Source: Ignelater luminosus (taxonomy: Eukaryota; Arthropoda; Insecta; Coleoptera; Elateridae). From it: a stretch of 64,000 nucleotides of DNA. Below the pieces are notes generated by a model. It made no database searches, was not told the origin of the DNA, and saw nothing but the letters and a program-made list of their open reading frames with translations. The position numbers were made by a program, and so were the translations under genes. The stretch is from assembly GCA_011009095.1 (NCBI GenBank), contig VTPC01091220.1, forward strand, positions 186,001-250,000, in the 5' to 3' direction. Of the stretch, positions 24,086 to 38,460 are shown piece by piece (the first letter of the stretch is position 1; every line of letters starts with the position of its first letter).

Positions 24086-27000
24086 ATTTTTAAATCAATT
24101 TATCAATTAATAAAAAAGAAATAACCATGTTGTATTCGTCCGTAATGCTGTACAATGAAAGAAGACAATTGCATCACTAATAGTTGAATGCACACATGTA
24201 TGTAATAACTGCTGTTTTGAATCAATACTGATCTTTTGCTATCATAAGTAGATTCAAAAGAGAAATAAAAGGAAAGATCCTAATCATCAAACCGCTTTTC
24301 CAATCGTTTCAGTTTTTTTATCTACTTTCTTACTATCATGTTGCCTTTTAGGCATTTTAGGCGTAAATTTCAAGAAACAACAACATTAGAAAGGAGGATG
24401 AGCTAGGCTGGGGTAAGTGTGCTTGGGAATTGTTAGCTTTAAACAGTGTGGTGGACTGGTGCGGAAAGGGAAGACCACATTAACTATTATTTTTGAAACG
24501 GGGCTGAATATAGTTAATTCAATCTCTTTCAATTCGTTTGTGATTGGCAAGGTTTCTACTTCATAGTCAATCCACACTTGAAAAAATGTAAAACACTACT
24601 TAAATCGAGGAAAAAGCCTAAAGATCTCTACAGTTCATTTATTTCTCTACCATCAGAAACAAAGGCTGTGCTACTAACTATTTAAACCATTAAGAAACAA
24701 ATCTAAAAAAAAGACAGAAGCCTGAAAAACACAAGTTTTCAAAGGTGACGAAAAGCGAAGATTTTCAGAATATTCGCAACCTACATATATTTCGGATTGA
24801 TTCCTCTGAAAACCCGCTAATTAACTTTTGAGCGCGCTGTTGTCCTGAATATGAATTTCCAGAATCAGTTAAAATATCTTATGGTTGGTGAAGAGTCGTT
24901 AAAAGGGTTTGTGCTCAGAATTCAGAACTCACTGTTAGAAACAGAAGCAAGATTGATTTTGATCTGGTTTTTGTGATAACTAAGGCCCGTTTCCCAAAAA
25001 CGTCTTTGGAATCACTCAAAATCCATCTTTTGTTGCCAATGTTATTTTAGGTTGCTTTTTGCTCAGATTCTGGCCTTAATATTTGTATTTTACCTATTGT
25101 GTTCAATAATCCCGATTGTAGTTTTGGTCTGTATCGAAGTATGTTCTCAGTGGATTGTCAACTTGAAAAATATCCGTTTCGACTTTCTGAAAATTTTTTT
25201 AAATTGGTATTAGTAGCGTTTTAAATAAATCCATTCCTTTATCACGAATTATTTTCCATGTTGACTAGTCTTTCTAGGTTAAATCCAATCCTTGATGCTT
25301 TTTTGTAAATTTGGAATGCTAGGGACTGTCATCATTCAGAGATTGAATCATAACACATATACACTAATTTTAATTTGTTGAAAAGTTTATTCCTAACTCG
25401 CACATAAGATGCACGCCCTTTCCAGGTGTGTCCAGCTGGAAAGCTACACTAAATAGGAATGGCATCATTTAACCTTACGTCCGAACACTACGGATTCATG
25501 ACCCGCCGGAGCAGCAGAGGCCCATCACCAATTTTTTTAATGTGCCTAACTAAAGGGCTAACAAATGAACAGGAGCTTGCTTATTAGTTATTACTGTTCT
25601 GCTACGATCTAAACAATTTCTTTTTGACATTTTCGAGGAGGTCCAAAGTTTAATAGCAGTTGATGTTATTCAATTTTACATCCACTTAGCAAATGAAAGC
25701 ACGAATCTATATAATGATGAAACAACGATTCTTTAAGATTATCTTACAATTATTATAATGGTAACTGTGGGAAAAACGTCTTACACACTAATTAAAATTA
25801 AAATCTTTTTGATTAGATAAGGAACAAATTGAACGGAATATAATATTCATTGTGAACATGAACATGTCACAATTTATCTTTTGTGTGTTTAATGCAAACA
25901 TACATAAAGCTACCGATGCATTATCTAAAAATACAAGTGGAACTCAATTTAAATTGTTCGTTGGATTAGATTAGAATTTAATCAACCCTTTAAAAATAAA
26001 AATGTTATTTACTTGCTTGACATTTCGTTGTTTTAATTTTATCATACGTGACTGTTGCGCATTGAATACACACACAACAACAATCAGCTGTGTAGTTTGA
26101 GTTCACTTAAAATTCCAGATTACTTTAAGCGATAAGCACGAATGCAAGCTTTTCTTTTTGATTTTTAACTTTACACACGAGAGTAAGAAATAAAAATTAA
26201 AATAATAGCGAAATAGGAATGCCTTCATTATTCGATAACCAACAGTTAGTTTATTTTCCATTCTTTTTTGGACTTAAACTTGAATGGTTAAATCGAAATT
26301 TTTTTAAACAATAATTACATGTGAAATTAAAAAGATTAATAAACCGAGAAATATGACCTAAATAGAAGATTCTGTTTATGGGTTTAATAGTCATCGATTT
26401 CTTCTACTGTACACAGTGCTGCTACTACTACAACATGTCATTATAAATTGACCTAGATAATCCCTGTTATTTCTTCCATACATGAAAAATAAAAATTCCC
26501 ACTTTTTTTATCTTAATTATAAATGATTACTGTTTCCATTTTGTTGAATTTTATAACATATAAATATCTACAGAAGTAACATGAAAATGTATCACCTATA
26601 AAATTAAAACACAACTAAATAACATCGTTGGAAATTTTATATTCATAGAAAAAATAAAAACCGCCCACATAATCTTGTTAAATTTACTTTATGGTTATTG
26701 TATTTTATGCGACACACGTGTGCTTTTTCGTTTAAAATTAAAAGTAACAAGAAAAAATAAATTTTGAGAAAATTTAAAAGGTTGCTCCCCATAAGCTTGA
26801 AATTTTTATAACCTTTTGAAACAGGGGGAAACTTCACAAATATCCCATTCAAACCTAGAATCTCTGAATGATCATCACTATTCTTAATTAAAGTGCAGTG
26901 AGATGTATGTAGGTGTAAATTAATTTCCTGCAAATCTGTATCTATATAGTGGTATATATTATGGTACATATACATAATCAGAAAGGGGCGGAAGTCATTC

Positions 27001-30000
27001 TCGGCCTATCACGCGACCTAAACTACCAATGGATATATTTAGGTATTTCGATCATGATATTTATACATTCTGTTGAATTTCTGAAGCGCATCCTTTAAAC
27101 CCCCTGGAGGGCATTTTCACATTATAACAGACTAAAGTACCTCTTGACACGATACCGAAGTGCATGCATATATTATTTCACGTCGTTTCGTCTTAATTTA
27201 CCTCCTTGTACCATAATTATACCACTGTAAAAAATGAAACATTAATTAATGAATGTAAAACAGCTACCATTGGAAAGGGTTTTCCGTTTTCTTAAAGCAA
27301 AACCCATCATTATTGATAATAGTTATTTCGACACGTTTTTGAAATACAAACCAAAAATGTTTTTTCAAAAACTAATTTCCTACAGTATCCAAGTTATCTG
27401 AAAGAGATTTAATTTTCTAAAATTACTTTAGGTGACTAAGGTAGGTCTATAACTCCTGACAAAAAATTTGGTAGCAGTGTGGGGTTTCCTATTCGGAAAA
27501 TTGAGTTAATTAACAAGTTCACTGTCTATTTCAAGGTCACTAAATCTGATTTTGATTGCAACAAAGTGTTAAACAAAAAATGATGATTCGGCTCTGATCT
27601 TTTCTTTGTTTTCCTATCGAGCTATTGATCTACTTTTTCCCTCCTCTTGCCCTCGAGGAATTTTCTTGAAGATGACTTTTACGGTATGGTCTACTATTTT
27701 GGCATCAATCAAATCAAATAGGACTAAAGTAATCCTCTTTGATCCATACACGCTCATCTACTCCTACAGGATTTTTATATCTACTATCTACTTCTGATCT
27801 CCCAGCACTAGTTTATAAAGCGGTTTTTGGTAGCTCTTACTAAACTGATAATTTTAAAATTACCCTGAATTCTCCATATACATACACAAATTGGATTTCT
27901 CTGAAACAAGAATCGTAAGGTAAGATCTTTTGTTACATTTGATGTTCTAAAAACTCTTGCACTTCTGTAAGTTATAATTTTCAGTATTCAAGCTTTTACC
28001 ACCATCTGCCACCATACCCTGAAAGATATTTTCGAAAACACCAACTCTGTCTTCAGATAACTCACATTATCGAACCTCAACACTCAATAATTCTAGTCTT
28101 TGAGTCTAGCACTAACACACTACACACATTATACTATATTCGTATCTGCTACCTCTCCATTTGTTCTCATTCTGGTTTGCTGTAACCCAAGAAAAACCCA
28201 CCTAGAAAAGATTGGTCCAGACACACTATCAGCAAACCGGCCAAATGATCCACGAAATCGATGACAGGTATGAGGGGTAACGTGACATACTCTTTGTTAC
28301 GTAAGTACGTTGCTTGAGCGTTTCCTTGATTCTTCCTCTCTTTCATCTCTACGACTTGTAAGCAGTGAATAATTTGTTAGCGTCGCTAGTCTTATAACTC
28401 TTGCAACTGGACTAGAGACAATAATAAAATGGGTGATAGTGTCTCAATAGGGTTTAATAAGAATTGATAATATTGGTAATTGAGACTAAAACCTATTTGT
28501 TCAGACTTTATTTTTTGAGAAATTGGTAACTTACCCTCTAGAGTAATAAAAGTTCACCTAGACATCAATACTCTATTGAATTCTCCACTTCTACCACACA
28601 AGCAGAAAATCAAAATGCAATTTCTGAATTGAGTTTGGAAGAATGTTTCTATTATGGTTTGCAAAATCAATTAAACGAAGATGGTTTGTATTTGAAAGCT
28701 AGATCTCACTCGTCTGGAAGCTTTTGGAAAATAATTATGGTTTTCTACTTTTATTTGCACTTGATAATACACCAATACGGAGATTTTGACCATCTATGAC
28801 AAATGTACTGCAAATTCTATGCGTATCATATACAAATACTTAACGAGACACACCTGCCAAAAAGCCTATTGCCACGACTTCCCATGGGGCAGGGCCCAAA
28901 TCAGTGCAACCCATTTCTAAGCTGAGATCAGCTCGATGTAGAATTGCACTACATTTAGTGAAGGACAAAGGATCATCTACTTTTAAAGAAAGTCTTTCAT
29001 TCATGATAAGCAGACATGCAACCTAAACTAAGTTAACCGAGAGTCTAATACCATTCGACCGGGCAAACAGAAAATAGGTAACGTAAGGGTTCTTTTTTAT
29101 GAAAAACTCAACGTTGCTGGTTGAAAATTTCAGTATGGATTCATCCTCTTACCTCTAGTTTCAGGCTTTTTGGCTTTGCTTTACCAAATGACTTGTGGGT
29201 CACGTGTACTTTAAGCTCAATTTGGTATTTCCTCATTCACGCATATGTAGCTGTAGATAATCGTGTTGCTAACTCACAATTGTCATATTCACATCTAATC
29301 ATTCTCTGAGACAAAATGCAGTTATTTGAGAGTATGCAACTTTAGATTGATTATAATTAGGTACAAACCTGCTAGTCAATTTCTAGATATGTTCACCAGA
29401 TTCAATTACAGTGTTAAATACTCACAATGTTCCAGCTTAAACCAAAATCAGAGACTTTTCTCTGAAGCAGTTTCTCAAGTATCTATCACTACCGATTAAA
29501 AGTACGGGGACGCGTTATTTATTCAGAGACCTTAGATTCAAGGAGCGAAATCTTGATCAGCTTGGCAAAATCATAAATGAGACTTTATGGGCGTCAATCA
29601 AACTAATACAAGCATAGTCTACTAGTTTAAGAGTTAGAAAGTGATTCTGAAACTGTGGTAAAATCAACATTCTAACTTTCCGTCGATTTCCGTTTCTTCT
29701 TCGATAGATGTTCAATTCTTCTAGTATATGATCGGGTGTTTTTGAGCTCTGTTGAGGCAACTCAGTTTTTCCATCAGCAGCTGCAATAATATCCGTGTTG
29801 CAGTGTTTGGTTTTAAAGGCTACCATCTGTTGCTTTTTGTCAGCAATCCAATAAACACTTACGCTGTCATTTCTTTTTTGCTTGCAGCTTTTCATCTAGT
29901 TTTTCTCTGTCAGTAGACTATCATAGAATCGTTTAGTAGTATTTTGTCTGAATCTCTTTGTGCATTTTTTTGAGAATTTTTTGTGTATTTATAATAAATT

Positions 30001-33000
30001 TCTAGACGTGTTTTTCATGATGAATCTAAGTAATTCCTTTTTTTTGTTAGATTGCTCATGTGCCTTTAATTTTAAGCTTTTACTATAGCAGAACTATAGA
30101 GAGCTTTAATAACAAAATCTACAATTTGTTTAGTCTTTAAACGGTATGGTGTTACAAGAATTTGTGATTTTAATGAGGGCGAAATTACCTTGTCTACCTA
30201 AAAAAGATATCACGAAAGATATTACATATGAAGGTAAACATACTTCTATTTGATTCTTTTAATGGTCTGTTGAGATTCTTGCTTTTGTTGTCAAGAATAT
30301 TTAAGATGATTGATTATCATTAAATTTTCTAAAGCAGAAGCTTTCCTTATTTAACACTATCTATAACAAAACTGTAATTGGTATGTGCAACCTTTTTTTG
30401 CCTCTCTAGCTTTTTCTTAATTTTTTCAATTGTTTTTGGGCCATAACTATGAGAAAAAATACAAATGAAGGCAAAGATAGTAATTTTTAAGGGTGTACTA
30501 ATTAAAATCTCAGATAACGATGACGGAAATGGTTTTTAGAATACATCTATCAATGCCGAAAACCTTGGCAGACACTATGATGCTATTTTTCGTAAAAACG
30601 CTATCGTATCTTTGTCCAGATATCAGTCTTTAAGAGAAACTTAAAAGGGAGTAGAAACTGTCTTGTCTAAGACTTTTTGGCTGAATAGACCTCTCGTCTG
30701 AAATCTTTTAATGTTATACCTTTAAATTGAACTTTGATAATACAATTCTTGTAGATATCAGATATACGAGTAGGGTATCAAGAAGAACTAGTCTGACTTT
30801 TCTATTATTACCGCTATTTTACTATTTCTCACTTGACCTAATCTACTTGAGAGTTTCATCTTCTGTGACTATCTTCTATTTATGAATAACCACAGACTAC
30901 ATTGTAAGTCAAGAGTTAGAAGTTTCTAAACAGTAATTGAAATTTCTTATCAATATCTAGAGTTTAAGGTGTTTAAGAAAATCTAAATTGGTACAACTTT
31001 CTTTGATGTAGATTTAAAAGATCTACTGTTGTACGGAAGAACTGTTTATTCTGCAGTACTCTTTGTTGATAATTAAATGGTGAGAATCAAACTTTAGAGA
31101 AACGACGGAAGATATTTAGAGAATTTTTTATTTTCACACTTCGGAATAGTGCATCATAGTAACAGTTAAAATTGTAGACTACAGAGATCTTCAACCATGA
31201 ATGAAGCTTTTAAAGAACTTCCAAAAAGAAATTAAGAAATAATGTTTAATACAGAAAAAAATAGAGAAACCCAGGGAACGGCAAAACAGCAGCCAACACG
31301 CGATCGTATTGCCTACACATCAGCTTGTTCCATTAACCTTATAAAGCACGAAGTTTTTCAAATATTCATTCAGTGAACGGTTTCTAGAAGAAAACTATCT
31401 TCATGTGCAATGGTTTTCAGCAAAGATTTTGATCAGAACAGCGTATTGATGATTGTTATTCGAAGAAAATTTCATTTCTAGGTATTAAAAAATAATTCAA
31501 TATCAACGGTTTTTTCTTGATGTGTATCATTTTGAATATCCTAATTGGCGTTAACGTTAAAGTGGTTTTTCGGGCTACTTCTGACATTTGCGGAACTTTT
31601 AGCAAGAAGGAAGATATATTTCTTCTCCTAGAAACTTCTACTGCAGTGTTTCTTTTTCGTTTTTCTTAAGGGCGGCTATAGGTATATATAAAAAAATTGT
31701 GCGTCTTGTTAAAATTTTCCACAGTAATGTAAGATATGTTTCGTTTTTTTTTCTTCTAAAGGATTCAAAATCTTTTAAAGAAAAACTAAATATAGACTTC
31801 TTAACGTTAAAAAAAATGGTTACCAACTTGGGCCTGATCAAAAAATGAGCAATACATTTTCAAAGCCCTAAACCTAAACCTTTATTTGTTTTTTTGAGGT
31901 TATTGACTACCATGTCGTTTAAGTTTATTGTCCCATTTGAGGCTTTCGGGTTGATTGCAGTTTCTGAATTCTGATAAAAATTCGAACAAACTCTTTGGGT
32001 TACATCACGTTTGTGTTAGTTGAGTTTGGCTAAGTTATTTCTAAAAGAAGCAGTTGACTACGTCTCTGGAGGTCGTGATCGTCTAATGGGCAGCGCTAAA
32101 AAATAAAGAAAATTCTAACGGGGTCTGTGCATATCGAATACATATGTTGGAACGAATGTCCCCACAACCAGTGCCGGCGCGACACATTAAAATATTTCAA
32201 ATTTCTATCTACGTAGATGGAGATCCAGAACAACCACGAGCAGCTGAGGGCTGTAAGAGACTCTCCATGCAGTTAAATCTTTGGCTAGATATCTCTGTTA
32301 CCTTGTCTATGTGTACATGATTCACTTTTTATAGAACAAAGCAAAATTTGTATAGTCTAACTTTAACTGTCTTGACACTGTGTTGTTTTAAAATGATTTT
32401 CTTCCTAAGAGTGCTCTTAACTATGGCGTTTGGGCGCTTTTGATAACGAAAATCTAGGTACTAGGAACTACAACCAGAAACAATTTCCCAAAGCAAACGT
32501 TATTCGATGCATATGAGTTTGATTGTTGCATTTATTTAATTTCTTTCTTTCTGAGAACTTTAAATTAAATTCTGAAGACGGTTTGCTTTGGGCTCTAGTA
32601 AAAAAAAACACAAGAGAAGAAGGTGCATAAGTGGCTTGATACATACATAGATACTGTGAGAATCTAGATTTAGAAGGTTTTGAACGAATTTATTACAAAA
32701 GCAAGAACTGTTGATACTGAACAGTAAAGGTGACGCTAAAACTGTCTTAGCGATGGAAATTGTTCAAGAATTAGACAGAAATATGACAGAGCATAGAGTA
32801 TCTGTTCACTCGAGCTCAGTAGAGTAGATAATAGAGTAGAAACGTGTGATGTTATTTATAGGTTGGTACAACTTTAGATGTTTCCGGACAAACAGCGTTC
32901 TCTGTAGGTCTACAAAAAAATTGTTAATCAATTATGCTGCAAGTAGGACTATTGATAAGTGACTTTATGTGATTTTAAGGGGGGGAGGGACACGAGAACG

Positions 33001-33249
33001 TTTAGGCCCAAGGACGTGTGAACGTGAGGTTGTTTGGGAAAAAAGCAGAAAAAGAATTGTCATTTCATTTTTGAACATATCCATGTTTGTTTCTAAATTT
33101 CCAATTATTGTTTTCTATAGTCGCTTTTAAACGGTGGCACCCAAACTTCATAGACCTCTTTTCTGGTCTACAGTGCAGAAGTCACAAGAGCGAAGTGTTC
33201 ACTATGTAAAATGGCGCATTCGGTGTCTATTTAGACGTCATAAGAAAGA
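24086..33249. other. long AT-rich non-coding stretch
   Basis: About 9 kb without a supported exon. Open frames reach 112 codons at most (29557-29895, minus; 26643-26975, minus), with no domain or codon pattern that suggests coding. GC-richer patches at 25390-25540 and 28850-28960 could be repeat fragments but match nothing I recognise. Confidence 0.5.
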
Positions 33250-33468
33250 TTGGTATATGAATTAAACAAACTAAAAATAAATTTGCTTACTGTGCATTGT
33301 AAATTAAAAAACCGTGAACTTCTTATTTTGGGACTATTCTGGATTCCGGCAAATGAAGATTTTGGGCGGAACAAAAGGTCCAATTTAGGGAATACCCACT
33401 CTGGTTCTATGGTTAAAAACTGTCCTTGGTGTCCATTCCGTTGTTCTTCTAATACTTTGTTGTACTAA
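33250..33468 (+). pseudogene. possible RNase H relic of a retroelement
   Basis: A 72-codon frame contains LFWIPANEDFGRNKRSN. It aligns residue by residue with the C-terminal RNase H motif WVPGHSGIxGNExAD: W, P and N are kept, while the His, Glu and Asp positions are changed. One motif alone supports this. Confidence 0.3.
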
Positions 33469-36400
33469 AAAAATCTTCTGGAGTAACAGCAAAATGAGAA
33501 AATATTTTATTGGAAAATCTCCTCGCCAACTGTTTAATGACCAAGCTCTTAATACTCACCTGTTTTTTGCATCTAATGAGTTGATTGTCCTTAGCTGTCC
33601 ATTGTAGATAATTGCAATCTAACATATGTAAAATTTCATCTTTACACTAAAATTATACAAACAGGTACCTAGAAGCGGAACGGTGGAAATAAAACTTCAC
33701 CTTTCAGATTAAAAATATTTTTATTGCTTTCTCGAGATAAAACTGAATAGGATATAATATTATTTTTTAAATCTAAATACATGCATACGCTATGGCTACC
33801 TTACTCTCCTATTTTACGTGATGAAATGCAGAAACAAAGTTTTGTCGTGAAAAATTTTTCTTCTGCGTTTCATTGTTTCTTTGTTTGAAATTTTATTGCT
33901 TTTTGTAATAAGTAGATACCAATTATTATTATTATTATTTTGCTTTTAAAAGTAAGTCTCAACTAATTATTATTCTTTATGCAAAAATTTTATAAGCCCT
34001 TTTTGCACTAATAAGATGAATATGAATAAATATATTATAACTTTTTTAAATTTCAGTCAAAAGCTTTTAATAATAATTTATTATTTTTTCTTTACAGTCT
34101 ATTCTTTTGGAAAAATTAAATTTTCTATTCGAAAAACGCAAAAATGATAATTATTTACTTTCGCTTTTTACCTTTAACACCTTTAAAAAGGTTTTTCTCT
34201 TCTAGTTCGCGTGTTTCGAATAGGTTGGATGAATGCGATAATAGCAATCTTTCAAGCTGTGAAGTGACCTATGCTAGTTTTACGTGAACAATTTTACCAA
34301 ATCTGATAAAAGTTAAATATATATATATGTATATATAAATATTTGGTGTATTTTATTAAGGCCGCGACTAAATATTCTTAGCTTTTACAGCCATTTTTAA
34401 TTTTTATGCTTCATCCTCGTTTTCTCTTTTTTTATTTTCAACTCTTTCATGGGTCGCGCCGTTTTAAATCTTAACATTTTTTTTACTTGCTAAAACATAA
34501 ATATCACCGATTTCTCATATTACAATATAATAATGGGATAATAAATACCTTCTACAAACTACTGCTTGAATTGTTGGTTTTTTTTTTTTAGTAAAATGAG
34601 TACAAATATTTTTACTGTAATAAATTACATGCATCCATCATCATTAATATTGCTTCATTTTTTAAAAATAATTCTTTTTGCTTGTCTTATCACCCATCTA
34701 TGTCATCTTTATTACCATCACTAACGATCCTATCATTTTCTGGATTTTTGTTTTGAATTATTTACTAATAATTGATCTGCTTTGAACTATGCGCCTTCTA
34801 TTCTTTATCAGCCTTATGGGTATGAAATCAGTGGTGTAGATAAAATTCATTTTAAAATGACTGTCCAGAATTCTAAATTAGTTTAATTCGAATGTTAGTA
34901 ATATTTATTAAAAATTGTAAATGGGAGAGTTCTACTTGTCGAAGACGGAAAAATCAGACAGAAAGTGATTGAAAGCAGTTAATGATGATTAAGTAATAGA
35001 AAAGAAATGTACTGACTAAACGCCGAACAGCAATAACTACTCCTAAATCTTTTGGACGGACCTAATTAAGAGTTATAGAAACTGATCATGAATACCACAT
35101 AAAAAGATTAATTTCTTAGCCCATGGCATTACTCAAGATAATTCACAAACAGCTATATAAAGATTGCTAACAATCTGGAAGGTTATTTGTTGTTTTGGCA
35201 GATATTACCTATTTGCACCACATGCTCTGATTTTAGAAAAGTTAGAGGTCCTTATGATACTAAGTTGGTATCAGCAATCAAACAGAAATAATTAGAAACA
35301 AAAAAAGATGTAAAAGGATAGAAACAATCCAAGCGAAATTACTAGATAGTCTTTAAAGGTAAGATGTCATCAGTGAAAGCCAAGGGATCGAGAGACACAG
35401 TTGTTAATTTTTAATAGCGGACAAAGTAGGTTTTTGGCGACGATTGAGGTGAAGTCTCTTATGGTGCTTCTTGATGACTAAAAATTGCGGTAAGTATTGA
35501 AAATGATCTCATAAAATAGTTTGTTGAAAAAAGACAGAAATATAAATAAATAAAGAAAGTTCCATGGTTCTGCAGAAAAACTTTAAAGAGGGGCATTGAA
35601 AAAAGTTCTATAAGTCGATTCTTATGGCCTACATTTCCTCTAGCTTCTACTTTCGTTTAGAATTCAAATCATCTATTGTCTCATCAAAAACATTTGATTG
35701 GATACTAGAAATAGAACGTTATCTAATACACATTTGCAAAGGCACCATGAGCTCTATTCGTTTTGGACCTACTCAGATCTAACTCGTACAGAAGCTTCAG
35801 ACGAAAGAAAGAGCAACTCTTTCTGTACTGTTTGCATGCATCCTAAAAACCTGTTCAAGCTTCTTCTGCGAAAGACTTGAAACAATAATTAAAAAACCAA
35901 CATGTCGGCCAAGACATAGAAGTCATCCCTAAAAAATATCTTACTCTGCTGAGTATCAACATCCTACTACAAATCCATTTTTCTAGCTTTGCAATTAAGT
36001 CTTTTTCAATTACTTAGAATGCAAACTTAACAAGTTTCCAGTGCCAAAGCACTAGTTGAAGACGTTTTGAGTAATACTGGTGTGAATATACGAATGAGCA
36101 TTCTGAATATTGATATTTTAGTATTACTTCAATCACACATTTGAAAAACAACCTGCTCTTCTTTACATAAATATCAGTTCAATATCAACAATTTACCTAC
36201 AGCTAATCTCAAATGCAAACGGCAGCATAATTAATGCTTTATATATACGAAAGCCCTTTTTAAAAAGCTGCGTGAAATTCGTGTATCAAATGCTACCAGT
36301 CATCAAGATACTCATGATGCAAATGCGACCAATTGCTACTTGCTGCTAGATATCAACAATTTAGAGATAACTGATGATGAGGTACTTTGTTAAAAGTTGA

Positions 36401-36654
36401 AAGTATCGCTAGGTTAATTCACTCCTAATACTCAACATTTTGATGATATTGTACGATTTCATCCTTCATATGCTTATATTCGAAGTCTCAAATCAATCAG
36501 ATGTTTATTACTGTTTTGAGAGCTTATCAAAGCTAATTTCTTAAGCATCGTTGGAAAAAATTGAAAAAATGAAAATTCGTATCTTGATTAGTTTTTATTT
36601 GAAAACTCTCTTTGAGTAAAAGAGCTAAGTGCTGGATTGCTGATTTTAAAAGCT
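33469..36654. other. unassigned AT-rich sequence with simple repeats
   Basis: Contains an ATT run at 33922-33940 and a TA/TATATG run at 34317-34340. No coding exon is supported. Confidence 0.5.
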
Positions 36655-37215
36655 TCGAACGAGCACCACGGATGAATCCTAAATGGACGTGAGTGAGATA
36701 GAGACGAAAAGACGTTTCAGTTGATTGCTTGGCCCTCTACAAGCGCAATCCAATCGAGTTTTCGCATTGATTCGTTGATTCAGTCAAAACACTGAATCCA
36801 AAAAGGCAAACCAACTTCAAAGAATGCAAAGGCCATCTCATCAGCTAGTAAGGTTTATGGCTACTTCTTTTTAAAATGCGCCTGAAATACTCTTCATTGC
36901 CAATGATTTATGGTAAGTATTATGTGCATTTATTGCAGCATTTAAACGACGAAATCAAGATAAACTTAGCAAAAAAAAAGTACTGTCTCATTATGACAAC
37001 GCAGTAGCCAACACATCAGTTGTTATGGTGGCTAAATTCAACGAGTTAAAGTTCGAATCGCTTTCCTAGCAACTTGTATTTATTTCCTAACCTCTAAACA
37101 AAGCTTGATGGAAAAAAGATTTGCAGACGGGAACAAAATCAGCGACGCTCTAAATGGCTATTTTGAGGACCTCGATAAATCGGTTCATCAGTCTGACATA
37201 ATCGTTATGTAGAGA
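36655..37215 (+). pseudogene. mariner (DD34D-type) transposase relic
   Basis: Translation in shifting plus-strand frames gives ESKKANQLQRMQRPSHQLV and MATSF at 36790-36870, a GKYYVHLLQHLNDEIKINLA segment at about 36912-36972, then KKVLSHYDNAVANTSVVMVA at about 36978-37035 (mariner second catalytic Asp, HxDNAxxHTS). Next come SNLYLFPNL at about 37068 and EKRFADGNKISDALNGYFED at about 37110-37170. These match, in order, mariner transposases. The third Asp (SDYxLFPNL) reads Asn and the preceding YSPDLAP block is deleted, so it is dead. Terminal repeats were not found. Confidence 0.8.
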
Positions 37216-38339
37216 AATAAATGAAAATCAATGAAAAAAAAATGTTGTTTTCTTATTCAGGCACGAAGTTTTTTGTCATGTACTCTCACAACCTTGACTA
37301 TCTGGCGATTACATGCCCAAAGCCCTTAATACCATGCCGATTTGGAAAGAAACCTTCACTTGTGAGATATTCGCTAAAATGTTTCACGTGAGTCACTGCG
37401 CTGAAAATATCCTAATGGTGGACCATTTCGTGTTTAGCATTATCTTCAAATTAATGAAAACAAAAAAAGGTTATAAAAATCTAGTTATTCTAGCTTAGAT
37501 TAGAATTAGATAGAATTAATTTTGATTCTAAAATAATAAAATATTTACTGGTTCACTTTAAAGTTAACGTTCTATCTTCGGATCTAACTACGCCACTGAT
37601 TTCAGTTATTGATTTCTATGTTGCAACTGGATATCAAAACATATTGTGCCTCAGAAATAACGTCGGACTTGTTGATACTTTGAGTGGTAAACAAATAATT
37701 CAGGGAGAAAGAAAAAGAGAGCAGGGACACACACAAACACATACAGGCATTCAGTGCATTGTATGTTTTCGTAGGCGTGAATGAAAAAAAGGGGAATAAA
37801 AGGGTCCACAATACAAATAACGACATTATTTTCTTTATCTTTTAGTAATAGTATGTGTGTGTGGGGGTGTGCTTTTGCTTTTAAACGGAATGACAAAGTA
37901 GGACCTTTCTTATAGCAAAAAAACCATTAATCACTTTGTTTTCTTTTCTGAATGCGATTAAAAAAAGTGTAGTATCTGCCTTTTAAATTGTAAAATTGTA
38001 ATAATATTTATTTTTAGATTGAAGAAGTGAAAAAGTTCAAATTATAATGAAAAGTTTCGAATAGGGACAAATATAAAAATCCCCGGCGCCTCCACCAGAA
38101 AAATTCATAAAAAAGTTAGAAAACTTCTCTGCGTTTTCGAAATTGATTTAGTTAAAGTTCGGATATAAAAGTTTATTTTTGTGTACCTAAACATTATAGT
38201 TTTTAAATAAAAAAGGATTTCGACATTTTTATTTAATATATCTAGTTTCTGACACAAATCAAATTATATCACTGGTAATAGGAGAGAAAAAAGGAAAATC
38301 CCAATATTAATTTTCATATCCAGATGTAACAATTATGAA
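37216..38339. other. unassigned AT-rich sequence downstream of scratch
   Basis: Short overlapping frames (37602-37896, minus) look like chance frames over an ACACACAAACACATACA-type simple sequence. No gene is supported. Confidence 0.5.
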
Positions 38340-38457
38340 CTGAAATAAATTCTTGACGTGTCTGATTTTGATATATTTGCAATAAGTTTTTGAAGATGTA
38401 TCTCGAAAAATAACTTTTATAGCTGTGCAATCAGTACCAAATATTCTGACAGTCCGA
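38340..38457 (-). pseudogene. possible HARBI1-like (PIF/Harbinger) nuclease relic
   Basis: The minus strand reads RTVRIFGTDCTAIKVIFRDT followed by KYIKIRHVKNLFQF. This resembles the VIGAIDCTHIKI...YxNRKGYxSINVQ blocks of HARBI1-type nucleases, including one catalytic Asp (IDCT). The match is short and stops flank it. Confidence 0.25.
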
Positions 38458-38460
38458 TCG

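Noticed and set aside
26643..26975. 110-codon minus-strand open frame
   Set aside because: AT-driven composition and no recognisable family.
27606..27800. Minus-strand text resembling the Arg/Lys-rich tail of an RT
   Set aside because: The resemblance is limited to a few basic residues and could be chance.
29557..29895. 112-codon minus-strand open frame
   Set aside because: Sequence shows no domain, membrane segment or repeat, and neighbouring DNA shows no exon structure.
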